DNA of 64,000 bases from Puccinia triticina (taxonomy: Eukaryota; Basidiomycota; Pucciniomycetes; Pucciniales; Pucciniaceae). Of this stretch, positions 21,189 to 33,539 are shown piece after piece. Under the pieces are notes generated by a model. It was not told the DNA's origin, searched no databases, and was given only the letters and a program-made list of their open reading frames with translations. The position numbers and the translations under genes are program-made. Positions within the stretch are counted from its first letter, which is position 1, and every line of letters starts with the position of its first letter. Location: contig NC_070568.1 of the NCBI RefSeq assembly GCF_026914185.1, positions 1,178,001 to 1,242,000 of the forward strand, in the 5' to 3' direction.

Positions 21189-22077
21189 TTGCCTCTTTTG
21201 CATGTTCAATTCCCATTGCCTACATCTTGCACGTGTCACACCTCCCCAGCTTGTAACCCTCACATAACATGACATAACTGTGTTAGCTACTCCTAGTCTC
21301 ATATATAAGCATACTAGAGGCCAAGGCGGCTTTGCCGCTGCAAATTTAGGGGTTCAGGGACAATTTCTCATCAGTCCCTTTCCCCATTCTACCTCCACAG
21401 GCCAATAAATGCCCTCTTGAAAGAAAATGTTAAATATGAAATGCATTCATAAACTCCAGAATATGTAAAAGGATAGATACATAAATAAAACCCTGAGACC
21501 CTTATCAGCATTTTATTAAATTTCCTTATCTTATTCCAGTACTGATGGGTCTTTTCATTTCACTTTGAATGGACATCTGCATAGATTAGCCTGAGTAAGT
21601 TAGCCTTGTTGCCTGGAACTGGGAGTTGAATTTGGTGTTGAGGTTAAATGGGAATCCTAAAGTATACATGATAAGCTTGATGCCTTCCCATCATTGAAAT
21701 CAAAATCATATCTGCTGAACAGATTTGTCATTCCACCAGCTCAAATTTTGACAGTCTCCACTGATTTGAAAAAGCTTTCAGTTTGCCTAAGTAGCTGGAG
21801 AGTTTGAAAGTCCAATATGGTTGTCACTGAGTCTTATTATAATTTATTCCAACTTTAAAGTCAGATACAAGAAAAAATATCAAAACAACAACCCTTGTTT
21901 CCTGAGGAAAAAACAAGATCAGATTGATCACTGGTATTCAAGCAGTGGCATCAAGAAGACCAGAAAAAAAGAAAAAAAATTCAGGCCAAAGACAGGCAGG
22001 CCAGCTTGATAATTGATTGCTACAATGTGGAGCTAGGAAAGATTTGAACCAGTGAGCAAGGGAGAAGGAATTGGTCA

Positions 22078-22190
22078 AGACAGACCGGTCATCAAGGGAA
22101 ATAACACCTCCTCTTGATGACCGGCCATCACCAGTCATTGAGAGGAGTAGCACCTAACCTCAATGACGGGTACACACCGGTCATCCATTC
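22078..22190. repeat. CCGGTCATC hairpin repeats, short cluster
   Basis: Three degenerate units (ACAGACCGGTCATCAAGG; GATGACCGGCCATCACCAGTC; CAATGACGGGTACACACCGG). This is the same unit as in the array at 11240-12200. Confidence 0.75.
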
Positions 22191-22199
22191 TACATACCT

Positions 22200-24713
22200 A
22201 CCGCAACGTAGGCCCCTCCAGGGACTTGGTTGTGGTGGTGTCTGAGAGACCCCTCTCTACGCGAGGTTTTGGGAGGGGTTTCTTCTTTCTTCTTACTTCT
22301 TACAGGTTCAGGGAGGCGCGTTGATTTCGCCATTGTGCCTCCCCTAGGCCGGCCTGAACCCCTTGGGCGGGGGCTCCAAGTTGGCCGTGTGTGGGTCAGG
22401 GGGGGCTTTCCATCCCGTGTCTCTCGGGCTTCCAACAACTCTTCAGATTCAACTCTGTGTCTCGGTGGCTCAAGAGGGGTGAAAACCTCCCGGAGTAAAA
22501 GAAAAGGAGCACGCTCTTGGGGGATCGGAGCTAGACCCTACAGTCTATGCTTACTTCCCCCCTGTGTGCTATTTGCCGGGGTGGGTGGGTGGTGCTGAAA
22601 AGAAAAATAGGTAGGAACCGTAGGAGATGTGATGCTCGGAGCAATGGGAGAACGATGGGAGCTGAGGTCATAGAGAGGGCGTGGAGAACGCCCCTTTTTA
22701 TGCCTCGTCAGCTCCTTTCTTCCCTTGGGGCCCATCCTTGGGTTACTCACCAAACCATGTGTCTCAGAGACGTAAACGCCTCTGCAGCTGTGTCAACGGC
22801 TGTCTAGGTGTTTAGGAAGAGGCTTGGGCGCTTCCCTTTGCCACCTGAGGCTTCACCTTCCTATGGGAAGGTGGGGGGTGTTGGTGTCGCGTCTCAAGGA
22901 TGGTTGCTATGGGTTTCAGCCCATGGACAACGGGACCTCGCTGCGCTCCGGTTCCCTCCCATTGAGAGGAGTACACCCCGGGTGCACTGGAACGTCTGGG
23001 GACGGGATGATCCTTACGTCTCACGACAGGACCTTCCCCGCAACAACATACGGCCCAGTCACGGGCCCCGTGCCAGGCCCCACGGCGGCTTCATGAAGCC
23101 GTCTTCCACCCCCTTGCCCAATCCGCCGTCCAAACCCCACGTCACCAGACAGAAGCACCCGACGTTAGTCGGCTGCTCGCAGCACGTCCACCAAACAGAG
23201 TGGCCAGAACAGACGTGTGAGCCTGAGTCTCTATAGTGACAACAGGACACAAGAAGTGGGGGGGCAATAGTTGGATTTCTTGGGATAAAGAAACTACAAC
23301 TATAAGAGAAAAAAGAGAAAGAGAGAGAGAAACCAAGCAGGATAAGGAAAAAGAGAAGTACTAGGTTATTCTAGTGGGAATGCACTTCCACTGGCAATGC
23401 TACTCTTCTGAAGAGTGCTGCTAATCTGTGCTAGAAGTGCTACAGCTTCCTCTCAGGAGGGTATCTGGATTGGATAAGCTTAATCCAGCCACAATTTTTT
23501 AGCTTCCTTCTGGATAGTCAAGGTTCTTAAAGGGAAACCTGAGGGACAGCCCTGAACCTAGATTTTGAGGCAAAGGCCAAATGATAATAAGGGACAGCCC
23601 TGTGATCAAGATAGAGGCAAAGGCCTGAGGATTTGGAGGGACAGCCCTGTGATCAAGAAGGAGGCAAAACCAGAAGAAAGAGCAGATCAAGCAAGACACA
23701 GAGTTGTACCTCTGAGATAAACAAGGTTCAGTGAAAGAGGTTACTTACTGTCAATATCCTAGGTGCCTGTGACGGTAGGTATACTGGGAGTATAGTAGGC
23801 TCTTTGGTGGTGATCCTGGAGTTTATCTGGGTGGTGGTTCTGGTGTGCTGAAGTCTGTAGATCCGCCTCAGGCAAGGGGGATCCTGACTACGAAAATTTT
23901 CACAGTTTGCTTATGTAATTTACATATGTACATGTGGTTTGGCGCGCCTGGTAGCGCTGACACGTCACAACTGCGCAAGCGCGCCACAACTCAATAACTC
24001 AGGGAAGGAGTATAGTTACAATGAATTAATAAGTTGTAACTAGGGTTAAAATTGCATGAGGAAACAGAATATAAAGTCAAAACAAGGTTATCTCTTAAGA
24101 TGAAAAGGATATAAAGTAATTTATATGTAACAAAGGTAGAACAGGCAGCTTTTAGGTCAGCTGTGATGACTCTAAGGCTGACAAGGCGGCCAATACGCAG
24201 TGGCTCATAAACCACACGGCCAAAAAATTGCACCCCACCACAACTACCGCGTGCAACCGTCCGCGGCAAGATGAAACTGGCAGGTATTGCCCACTCGCTT
24301 GCGGTAGCGGGGCGCAATGTGCAACTCACAATGCCACCAATGACCGTGAGAAATGTTAGAGTCATTGTTTATTGCGCACACATCCGGGGTAGGAAACAAT
24401 CTACCCGGAAAAACACACACAACAAAACAAAATACACAAAAGCAAAGGTGAAAGCGCAGAAAGAAAAGAGACATACAAGAGCTCTGTACAGGGGGGTTAG
24501 AAATTTGGAAACCATATATAGATTGAGAGCAGAGTCTCGCTGGGAGGCAGAGCAGCATTTTCACCATCTTCACCATGACTTCAAGCTCGGTGGGTGGCTG
24601 AATTATGTCCACATCAAGCTGAGAGAAGGGAGTAGCCCCTGTGGCCAAAGGAACAAGCTCAATTTATGCAAACTGACCACCCGCCACCCGCAGAGCCAAA
24701 AAGTTTGGCCTCT
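22200..24713. other. Unassigned transposon-internal region
   Basis: GC-rich to 23230, with open frames on both strands that overlap and show no recognised domain. At 23542-23670 are three 48-bp repeats containing AGGGACAGCCCTG and GAGGCAAAGGCC. An AG-rich strand lies at 23300-23340 and an adenine-rich stretch at 24400-24480. I see no supportable gene. Confidence 0.5.
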
Positions 24714-27700
24714 CACTACCAAGATGGATGAATTTGCGATGTCGTATATTGAGCAATATAGCGTATATTGATCAATTTATATTGATCAATTTTTTATTAT
24801 TATTCTCCTTGATACCTTTCTCTGTTTTCCATATCTCCTTAATACCATTCTATAATCTCTCTCCTTCCCCTTGTGTTAGCTTCAAGCCACAGGAATTTTT
24901 TTTTTTTCCTGATAACATTCATAAATTTCTAAAAAAGACATTGCAAGTTTTAGGATTAATCCAGGGTGGCTGAGGGGTCTCAATTTTTTTTTTTCTTTCT
25001 TTTTTACTTCAACAATTGATCTGTTATCAGAAGTCTGCAAATTGACTTTTTTTTCAAAAAAGGAAAAACATTGACCCCTGACCTCTCTCATGATACCATC
25101 CTGCACACATTTTTAATTTGGTTGGTTGAACTTGCGCAAGATATTGCATATCATACTTGAATTGCTACATGCATAGGAGGCCTTTTTTGAAATTAGTTTA
25201 CCATGGTTTAGCATATTTTTGTCAGGTTCTTTTTTTTATCTACTTTTGTCATCAACCACAGATTAATGAGGAATATTTCCACATAAAATTTCGTTGGACA
25301 ATTTTTCTGAATATAAAACCCAGAAATAATGTTTTTGGGGTCACATCCATTATGCAGCAGCTGCAATCTGATCAGTTGCCAAATCTCACTACTTTGTTAG
25401 TTTCTTGGTATTTCTGCAACTATATCTCAACACAGCCTGGGAATTTTTCCATGAAATTGGTACCAAAATTTTTAAAAGCCCCCATAGATTCATTGTGTAC
25501 CTTGAATGACCACAAAAACCCCAAATGTAGCAGCTACAAAGTGATCAGTGGCCAAATATCACTAATTTGGTAGTTTCTTGGTGTTTCTGCCACTATATCT
25601 CAACACAGCCCAGGAGTTCTTCCATGATATTGGTTTCAAAATGATCAATAGTCCCCAAGGATTCATTGTGTACCTTAAATGACCACGAAACTCCCTAATG
25701 TAGCCCCCACGACCTGATCAGTTGCCAAATATCACTAATTTGGTAGTTTCTTGGTGTTTCTGCCACTATATCTCAACACAGCCTGGGGGTTCTTCCATGA
25801 TATTGGTATCAAAATGTTCAGTAGCCCCCAAGGATCCATCGTGTACCTTAAATGACCACAAAACCCCCATATGTGGCAGCTACAATCTCATCAGTTGCCA
25901 AATCTCACTAATTTGGTAGGTTCTTGGTGTTTCTGCCACTATATCTCAAAGCAGCCTGGGATTTCTTCCATGATATTGGTACCAAAATAATCAGATGCCC
26001 TCAAACATTCATTGAGTATCTTGGATGACCACAAAACCCCCAAATGTAGCAGCCACAATGTGATCAGTCACCAAATATCACTAATTTGGTAGTTTCTTGG
26101 TGTTTCTGCCACAATATCTCAGCACAGCATGGGAGTTCTTCCATGATATTGGTACCAAAATGATCACATGCCCCTGAAGATTCATTGTGTCCCTTGAATG
26201 AACACAAAACCCCCAAATGTAGCAGCCACAATGTGATCAGTTGCCAAATATCACTAATTTGGTAGTTTTTGGTGTTTCTGCCACGATATCTCAGCACAGC
26301 GTGGGAGTTCTTCCATGATATTGGTACCAAAATGATCAAATTCCCCTGAAGATTAATTGTGCACCTTGAATGACCACAATACCCCCAAATGTAGCAGCTA
26401 GGATGTGATCAGTTGCAAAATATTACTAATTTGGTAGTTTCTGGTGTTTCTGCCACTATATCTCAGCGCAGCATGGGATTTCTTCCATAATATTGGTATC
26501 AAAATGATCAAATTCCCTCAAAGATTCATTGAGTACCTGGAATGACCACAAAACCCCCAAATGTAGCAGCCACAATGTGATCAGTTGCCAAATATCACCA
26601 ATTTGGTAGTTTCTTGGTGTTTCTGCCACTACATCTCAGCGCAGCATAGGAGTTCTTCCATGATATTGGTACCAAAATGGTCACATGCCCTCAAATGCTG
26701 CGCTGAGATATAGTGGCAGAAAAACCAAGAAGCTACCAAATTAGTGATATTTGGAAACTGATCACATTGTGGCTGCTACATTTGGGGGTTTTGTGGTCAT
26801 CCAAGGTACTCAATGAATATTTGAGGGCATGTGATCATTTTGGTACCAGTATCATGGAAGAACTCCCACGCTGTGCTGAGATATAGTGGCAGAAACATCA
26901 AGAAACTACCAAATTAGTGATATTTGGCCACTGATCACATTGTGGCTGCTATATTTGGGGGTTTTGTAGTCATTCAACCTACACAATGAATCTTCAGGGG
27001 CATGTGATAATTTTGGTACCAATATCATGGAAGAACTCCCATGCTGCGCTGAGATATAGTGGCAGAAACACCAAGAAACTACCAAATTTGTGATATTTGG
27101 CAACTGATCACATTGTGGCTGCTACATTTGGGGGTTTTGTGGTCATCGAAGGTACTCAATGAATCTTTGAGGGCATTTGATCATTTTGGTACCAGTATCA
27201 TGGAAGAACTCCCACGCTGTGCTGAGATATAGTGGCAGAAACACCAAAAAACTACCAAAGCAGTGATATTTGGCAACCAATCACATTGTGGCTGCTACAT
27301 TTGGGGGTTTTGTGGTCATTCAAGTTACACCATGAATCTTTGGAGGTATTTGATCATCTTGGTACCAATATCATGGAAGAACTCCCACGCTGTGCTGAGA
27401 TATAGTGGCAGAAACATCAAGAAACTACCAAATTAGTGATATTTGGCAACTGGTCACATTGTGGCTGCTACATTTGGGTGTTTTGTCGTCATCCAAGGTA
27501 CCCAATGAATGCTTGAGGGCATGTGATCATTTTTGTACAAATATCATGGAAGAACTCCCACGCTGTGCTGAGATATAGTGGCAGAAACATCAAGAAACTA
27601 CCAAATTAGTTATATTTGGCAACTGATCACATTGTGGCTGCTACATTTGGGGGTTTTGTGGTCATCCAAGGTACACAATGAATCTTCAGGGCCATTCAAT

Positions 27701-29164
27701 CATTTTGGTACCAATATCATGGAAGAACTCCCATGCTGGCCTGAGATATAGTGGCAGAAACAACAAGAAACTACCAAAGCAGTGATATTTGGCAACTGAT
27801 CACATTGTGGCTGCTACATTTGGGGGTTTTGTGGTCATCCAAGGTACCCAATGAATGCTTGAGGGCATGTGATCATTCTGGTACAAATATCATGGAAGAA
27901 ATCCCACGCTGTGCTGAGATATAGTGGCAGAAACATCAAGAAACTACCAAATTAGTGATATTTGGCAACTGGTCACATTGTGGCTGCTACATTTGGGTGT
28001 TTTGTCGTCATTCAAGCTACAAAATGAATCTTCAGGGGCATGCGATCATTTTGTTACCAATATCATGGAAGAACTCCCATGCTGCGCTGAGATATAGTGG
28101 CAGAAACACCAAATTAGTGATATTTGGCAACTGATCACATTGTGGCTGCTATATTCGGGGGTTTTGTGGTCACACAAGGTACTCAATGAATGTTTGAGGG
28201 AATGTGATCATTTTGGTACCAATATCATGGAATAACTCCCATGCTGTGATAAGATATAGTGGCAGAAACACCAAGAAACTACCAAATTAGTGATATTTTG
28301 CAACTGATCACAGTGTGGCTGCTACATTTGGGGGTATTGTGGTCATTCAAGGTACACAATGAATCTTCAGGGGCATGTGATCATTTTGTTACCAATATCA
28401 TGGAAGAACTCCTATGCTGCGCTGAGATATAGTGGCAGAAACACCAAATTAGTGACATTTGGCAACTGATCACATTGTTGCTGCTGCATAATGGATGCAA
28501 CCCCAAATGAATTATATTTTAAAATATTTCTGGGTTTTATATGCAGAAAAATTGTCCAATGGAATTTTATGTGGAAATATTCCTCATTAATCTGTGGTTG
28601 ATAACAAAAGTAGATAAAAAAAAGAACCTGACAAAAATATGCTAAACCATGGTAAACTAATTTCAAAAAGCCCTTCTATGCATGTAGCACTTCAAGTATG
28701 ATATGCAATATCTTGAGCAAGTTCAACCAACCAAATTAAAAATGTGTGCAGGATGGTATCATGAGAGAGGTCAGGGGTCAATGTTTTTCCTCTTTTGAAA
28801 AAAAGTCGATTTGGAGACTTCTGATAACATCAATTGTTGAAGTAAAAAAAAAAAGAAAAAAAAATTGAGACCCCTCAGCTACCCTGGATTAATCGTAAAA
28901 CTTGCAATGTCTTTTTTTCAGGAAGAATTGAGTGGTGTATGTAGAAATTTATGAATGTTATCAGGCAAAAGAAAAAAAAAATTCCTGTGGCTTGAAGCTA
29001 ACACAGGCAGAAGGAGAGAGATTATAGAATAGTATCAAGGAGACATAGAAAACAGACAAAGGTATCAAGAGGAATAAAAAAAAAAAAATTGATCAATATA
29101 AATTGATCAATATACGCTATATTGATCAATATACGACATCGCAAATTCATCCATCTTGGTAGTG
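24714..29164. mobile_element. Non-autonomous CACTA (EnSpm) element made of inverted satellite arrays
   Basis: The ends are CACTACCAAGATGGATGAAT and its exact inverted counterpart at 29145-29164, with TCT duplicated at 24711-24713 and 29165-29167. CACTA ends and a 3-bp duplication define the superfamily. The inverted match extends about 660 bp (24714-25375 versus 28490-29164) and includes the GATCAATATA subterminal motifs. Between the arms lie tandem 172-173-bp monomers, head-to-tail in one direction to about 26690 and in the opposite direction from about 26700. No transposase frame is present. Confidence 0.9.
25375..28490. repeat. Satellite of 172-173-bp monomers in two opposed arrays
   Basis: The marker CTAATTTGGTAGTTTCTTGG recurs at 25562, 25735, 25908, 26081, 26253 and 26425, a spacing of 172-173 bp. 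About eight monomers run forward; after an abrupt switch at about 26696 (CAAATGCTGCGCTGAG) about ten run reversed. Each monomer includes GCCACTATATCTCAGCRCAG, GATATTGGTACCAAAATG and CAAAACCCCCAAATGTAGC. Short frames here are repeat artefacts. Confidence 0.9.
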
Positions 29165-29220
29165 TCTTGGTGACACTTTGATAATGCAAACAAGATTATC
29201 GCTGACACGCTAATCCGCAA

Positions 29221-29815
29221 CCCACATCAAATTTTCTTCAAACTCCAGCACTCATCATCTGCGGGGATTGAATGCACTTGGAGGAAGGCGGGCTGGAGAC
29301 GCATGTGGACCGGCTTGAACAAGAAGAGCTGAAAAAAACAGGTGTTTGACAACACATAAGTCATCAAGAAAATTGGGAGGGTGTGTGAGGGAGAGTGAGA
29401 GCTTATATACCTGGGTGACCGAGGCGCCCAAGATAGCAACAATGAAGCCAACCACAAGGAGCGGAAGGTCACGATCTGCGCCTCACTGTCGTCCGCCAAC
29501 GGGATCAACGCCAGCTCGTCCTCCAACAACACTTTCAAAGGCTGGCTTGGGTCTAATTCTTTGTGCGCCAGGGTTCCGGAGCATGAGCTCGGCGGCGCCG
29601 GCCGGCCAGCTTTCTCCCCCGGCGTCACGTCCCCTCCAGCCTCCGCGCGCTCCTCGATAATCTTCTTGGCCGGCTTCTTCCCCACCTGCTCGCTCGCCGT
29701 CCCCCATCCTGCGCGTCAGTTGGCCCCGACTGTCTTCCACTAGCTTCTTCATTAGTTGGAGCGGTTTCAGCGTCGACCCTCGTACGATTCCAACCGACTT
29801 GAGAAAGCTATCCAT
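29221..29815 (-). pseudogene. Gene fragment with one intron, family unknown
   Basis: The minus strand starts ATG (29815; DSFLKSVGIVRGSTLKPLQL). It continues in a different frame through KKPAKKIIEERAEAGGD and LKVLLEDELALIPLADDSEA, and a hydrophobic segment LPLLVVGFIVAILGASVTQ ends at CAG|GTATATAAG (about 29408). After an acceptor (TTTTTTTCAG, about 29331) a short exon FKPVHMRLQPAFLQVHSI ends in TGA near 29231. Codon choice and GC content resemble host genes rather than the surrounding repeats. Frame changes around 29690 and 29440 mean it is broken or mis-spliced by me. It may be a captured host gene with one membrane segment. Confidence 0.35.
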
Positions 29816-29839
29816 CCTCCTCCTCCTTTCTTTGAAGTG

Positions 29840-31136
29840 TCTAACTTAGTATCTAACCTGACAGAATTCTATCTACACATATATATGTGACTTTTTTTTG
29901 TAACCAAACACAAATTAGAAAAATAAGATATCAAATCTGATGATTTATGAAATATGACGACCACTAGAAATAAAAAATGTATCTATGTACATAACTGCGT
30001 GGCGGGTAGCCATGTCTGTGATGGGGCTGTGTTGTGATGCCATGCCCGTGGCTGGGTGGTATTCTTGCCGGGACAAATACAGGGCATTTTGTTTTGGACG
30101 GTGAGCCAGCACAGTCTTGCAGCACCGTCGTAACATGGTGGGATTGCCGGCTCATCAATGGCAACTCCTGCCCGACGGGGCTAGGAGGTCTGCTGTGTGG
30201 AAGGCTAGCCTTACCCCGTCGGGAGATGGTGATTGGCGGTCTTGCCTCACTGGGACCTCTTTTTGCTGTAGCTGCGGCGAGTCGATGTCAAATTATTGCC
30301 TTGGGCGGTTCGACGACGAACTTTGAAAATTATGCGCCCGTGGTGTAGCACCTCCACAGCGGGGCAGATCGGGCAAAGCCGATGCGTCCAGCTGGCGTCC
30401 CAGCACTCCATGCGCCACGGTGGCGTGACAGGGACCCAGGGCCGTACAGGCGCCACTCTGTCATGCTAGGGGGCGCCACCGGGACTGTGGGCATAGGTGG
30501 CGCCACTGAGATGCCACCAACCTGGGCGCCAGATGGCCGCCCCGGTGAGATGCCAGCGTGACGCACCGGTAGGGGAGGCGTCACCGCCGGCGGTCAGGGG
30601 GGTGTCCATGCCGGTCGCCTGGATGACGCAGGGGTCCAGATGGCGCCACTGGTTATGGGCAGCCGCCACTGCGTCCTGGGGTCGCCGGAGCGGCTAGGAC
30701 GCCCGATGGGCTCCCCGTCCAGGTGCGGGCGATCAAAGGGCCCATGAGCCGCCATCCAGCCGGCTTGGCTCCGGCAGGCCCGCGGCATGGATGAGGGTGG
30801 GCAGTGTTGGTGGTCCTCGACCCGGCTTCCCTGCCCCAGACCTAACCCTGACCTGGTGATATATATTGCATGTATCACCTTGCTCTAAGTCAACACATCT
30901 CTTGTCTGCCCGAAAACTTTCCCCCGACTTTCCCCCCATACAAGCCTTTCCCCCATACAAGCCTTTCCCCCATACAAGCCTTTCCCCCCATATGAGCAAC
31001 TTCTCCGATATCATGAATAAATCCACCCCTGCCCCCTACTTCTAAGGTAAGTCCCCACACCCCCCAGCTAAGTCCGACCTAGTAACAATCCCCTCCTCAG
31101 CCTGCTTCCGCCTTGCCAAGTACCTCCTGATGATTT
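29840..31136. other. GC-rich repetitive stretch
   Basis: 30350-30720 is dense in GGCGCCAC/GTGGCGCC and ATGGCGCC motifs on both strands; 30930-30985 has four copies of CCTTTCCCCCATACAAG. A splice-donor-like AAG|GTAAGTCC lies near 31045, upstream of the phosphatase fragment, but the expected DxDxT catalytic exon is not there. No supportable gene. Confidence 0.5.
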
Positions 31137-31158
31137 TTTTTGTATCTGATTAATTGCA

Positions 31159-32008
31159 GGGCTGATTGCTTGCTACGTTTAGCCGATCGGGGATTTACAA
31201 AGGCCCAGATCACGGAAGCGTTTGGGACATTACCCCTGGTAAATAGCTCAGAGGAAAGCAGACAAGCGGTTGCTGATGCTCAGGCTGTACTGTGAGCAGC
31301 ATCCGGCGATGAAGCGGGCGATCGAGGCGCTCTCACGGACGCTAGAAGAAGGAGAAGAGAATGGGGCGGCCGAGACAGCGAGCGAGTTGCTGATCCTCTT
31401 GAACTCAAATACAATGTTCATCGAGCTTGTCCTCAGACACCACGGCCTCTGGGCCCGCTTCGACGGCGCAGTGATCACCAACCCGGCCCGCTGGGACCCG
31501 GAGAACGCTGACCGGCTGCTCCTCCGTCGCCGGGTTGACGCTCAGGAGAGCCAGCACGGCTGTACCCTTGGCTGCAGCACCAACATGTGCAAAGGTCTTT
31601 CCCCCCGTCATCTTACCCCCCCTCTCTGCAAATCCGCTTGTTATTATTTGTTTCTTTCTCTACCACAGCCGCCGAGTTGATTGCCTACTTGGAACGCTGC
31701 GGGCCCTCCAAGCCGTTCAACCGGATCGCATACATCGGCAACAGGGACAACGACTACTGTCCAATCAGCCGGGTGCTCAAATTGTGAGTCTGCTGATCTC
31801 TCAGCCATCCTTGCTGTTGTCTGACGACTCTTTCCACACACACATACACAGCGGCGATGTGGCGCTCGTCAGGAGTCGTCGAGAGCTGGCCCGTCGGATC
31901 GAGGCCGAGACTGCGAAGGGGAAAGCTCTCTCCTGTCGGGTCATGCTGTGGGAGGGCGCTTGGGAGGTCGAGCAGATCTTCTTGAACACCCTTCTCAAAG
32001 CTCCCTGA
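31159..32008 (+). pseudogene. PHOSPHO/Put_Phosphatase-family HAD phosphatase, 5'-truncated copy
   Basis: Exons: about 31159-31217 (LLRLADRGFTKAQITEAF), 31280-31592 (HPAMKRAIEAL ... LLNSNTMFIELVL ... GCTLGCSTNMCK), about 31670-31783 (AAELIAYLERCGPSK ... FNRIAYIGNRDNDYCP), then about 31852-32008 (SGDVALVRSRRELARRIEAE ... VMLWEGAWEVEQIF). The order and spacing match phosphoethanolamine/phosphocholine phosphatases: the NSNT motif, the C-x3-C-x3-MCK region and a GDGxND-like site. Here that acidic site reads GNRDND, losing the first metal-binding Asp, and the N-terminal DxDxT nucleophile exon is missing. Intron-like gaps are kept, so it came as genomic DNA, not a reverse-transcribed message. It lies inside the 13.3-kb LTR element. 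Confidence 0.7.
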
Positions 32009-32009
32009 A

Positions 32010-32710
32010 CAAGCTCCCTTTAGGTTTCCTCTTTGTGATACTCATCATGGAGGTTTCATTTTTAGCGCTATCAAAGTTATCAGCTCTTGTTCTTGATCTC
32101 ATCACAACTCGCCCTTTTGTTCATATCCCTATATCTTTCATGTTTCATTTTTTTTGTCTTAATCTGCCATTTCATCTGGTACCTTTGTTGAGATTGATGT
32201 TCTGCTAATGAAAATTATAAGAGATACCTCCAAACATTTACCCTGTGTGTTATTGCCCGTGAGGTGTTGGCACCCTGGACGTTCTTTGTGGCCTCAATAG
32301 AGTCCCCACGTGCGCGCCTGCCTGCTAGCCAACGGCGGACCCTGAGGCATCTCAAGGCATGTCATCCCGGTGACCCTAGAGGCGGGAGCATGCCGTCGAA
32401 GAGCACGTCTACCTTGCATACCTGTAGGCGGCCTGAGGCCATCCCCCAGACCGATGTCCCAACAATCTCAGCATGGACGCCCGCGGGAAATCCAGCCATG
32501 GAGCCCTGAGGTCGCCCCCCCCTGCGCCTCGGTCGGGTTGGCGCCCCTCTGGGCTGCCCTAGGTGCGCCACCCGAGATGGCCGCAGGGCGTGGCTGGATG
32601 GCGTCCTGGCGGCGTGTGGCAGAACGGCGCCATCAGGGCGTCCGACGACTGCAGGGCCCTGCTGGCGTCCGGTCGGCCGCCCTGCTGACATCCCACTTGT
32701 CCCGCTGTGT
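32010..32710. other. Unassigned, GC-rich on the right
   Basis: The first 200 bp are AT-rich and look like the 3' flank of the phosphatase copy. 32260-32700 is GC-rich with GGCGCC/GGCGTC-type motifs like those at 30350-30720, so the phosphatase fragment is bracketed by similar sequence, though I could not align the two as inverted repeats. Confidence 0.4.
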
Positions 32711-33325
32711 CCTTTCAATGACTGGTACACACCGGTCATTGAGGGGAATCACACCTCTTGATGACCGGTCTGTACCGGTCATCGAGGGGACTCACAGCTC
32801 TCGATGACCGGCGCGGACCGGTCATCAGTCACACCTCCCGATGACCGGCACAGACCGGTCATCAAGGGTAATAACACCTCCTCTCAATGACCGGTCATCA
32901 CCGGTCATCGAGGGGAGTAACACCTCCTCTTGATGACCGGTCTGTGCCGGTCACCGAGGGGAGTAGCACCTCCTCTCGATGACTGGTCAGACCGGTCATC
33001 AAGGGGAATAACAGCTTCTCTGGATGACTGGTGTGTACCGGTCATCAAGGGGAGGTGCTACTCCTCTCGATGACCGGTCTTTACCGGCCATCGAGGGGAC
33101 TCACACCTCCTCGCGTTGACCGGTATACACCGGTCATCCAGAGGAGGTGTTATTCCCCTTGATGACCGGTGTGTACCAGTCATCAAGGGGAGGTGCTACT
33201 CCTCCCCATGACCGGTGTGTACCGGACATCGAGGGGAGGTGTTAATACCCTCGATGACCGGCGTGTACCAGTCATCAAGGGGAGGTTCTACTCCTCTCGA
33301 TGACCGGCACAGACCGGTCATTGAG
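32710..33325. repeat. CCGGTCATC hairpin array
   Basis: About 14 units such as GATGACCGGTCTGTACCGGTCATCGAGGGG, period about 43 bp, with spacers AGTAACACCTCCTCT on the left and the reverse complement GGAGGTGCTACTCCTC on the right. The switch near 33020-33060 makes the array a two-arm inverted structure like the one at 11240-12200. I could not identify flanking terminal repeats. Confidence 0.85.
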
Positions 33326-33362
33326 GGCAGATGTTGCTGTACATATTGGTGGTGTCGTTTCT

Positions 33363-33523
33363 TCCATGGCGGTGGCGTTTTTGCCATGGCAGTGGCGCTT
33401 TTGCCATGGCAGTGGCGTTTTTGCCATGGCAGTGGCGTTTTTGCCATGGCAGTGGCGTTTTTGCCATGGCAGTGGCGTTTTTGCCATGGCAGTGGCGTTT
33501 TTGCCATGGCAGTGTTGGTGGCA
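33363..33523. repeat. 20-bp minisatellite TTGCCATGGCAGTGGCGTTT
   Basis: Eight near-identical tandem copies, each containing the palindrome GCCATGGC. They generate long frames on both strands that are not genes. Confidence 0.9.
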
Positions 33524-33539
33524 TTGTTGCGCGGCAAGT

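Noticed and set aside
22230..23250. Host gene in the GC-rich region
   Set aside because: Frames overlap on both strands, none has a recognisable motif, and no consistent exon chain could be built.
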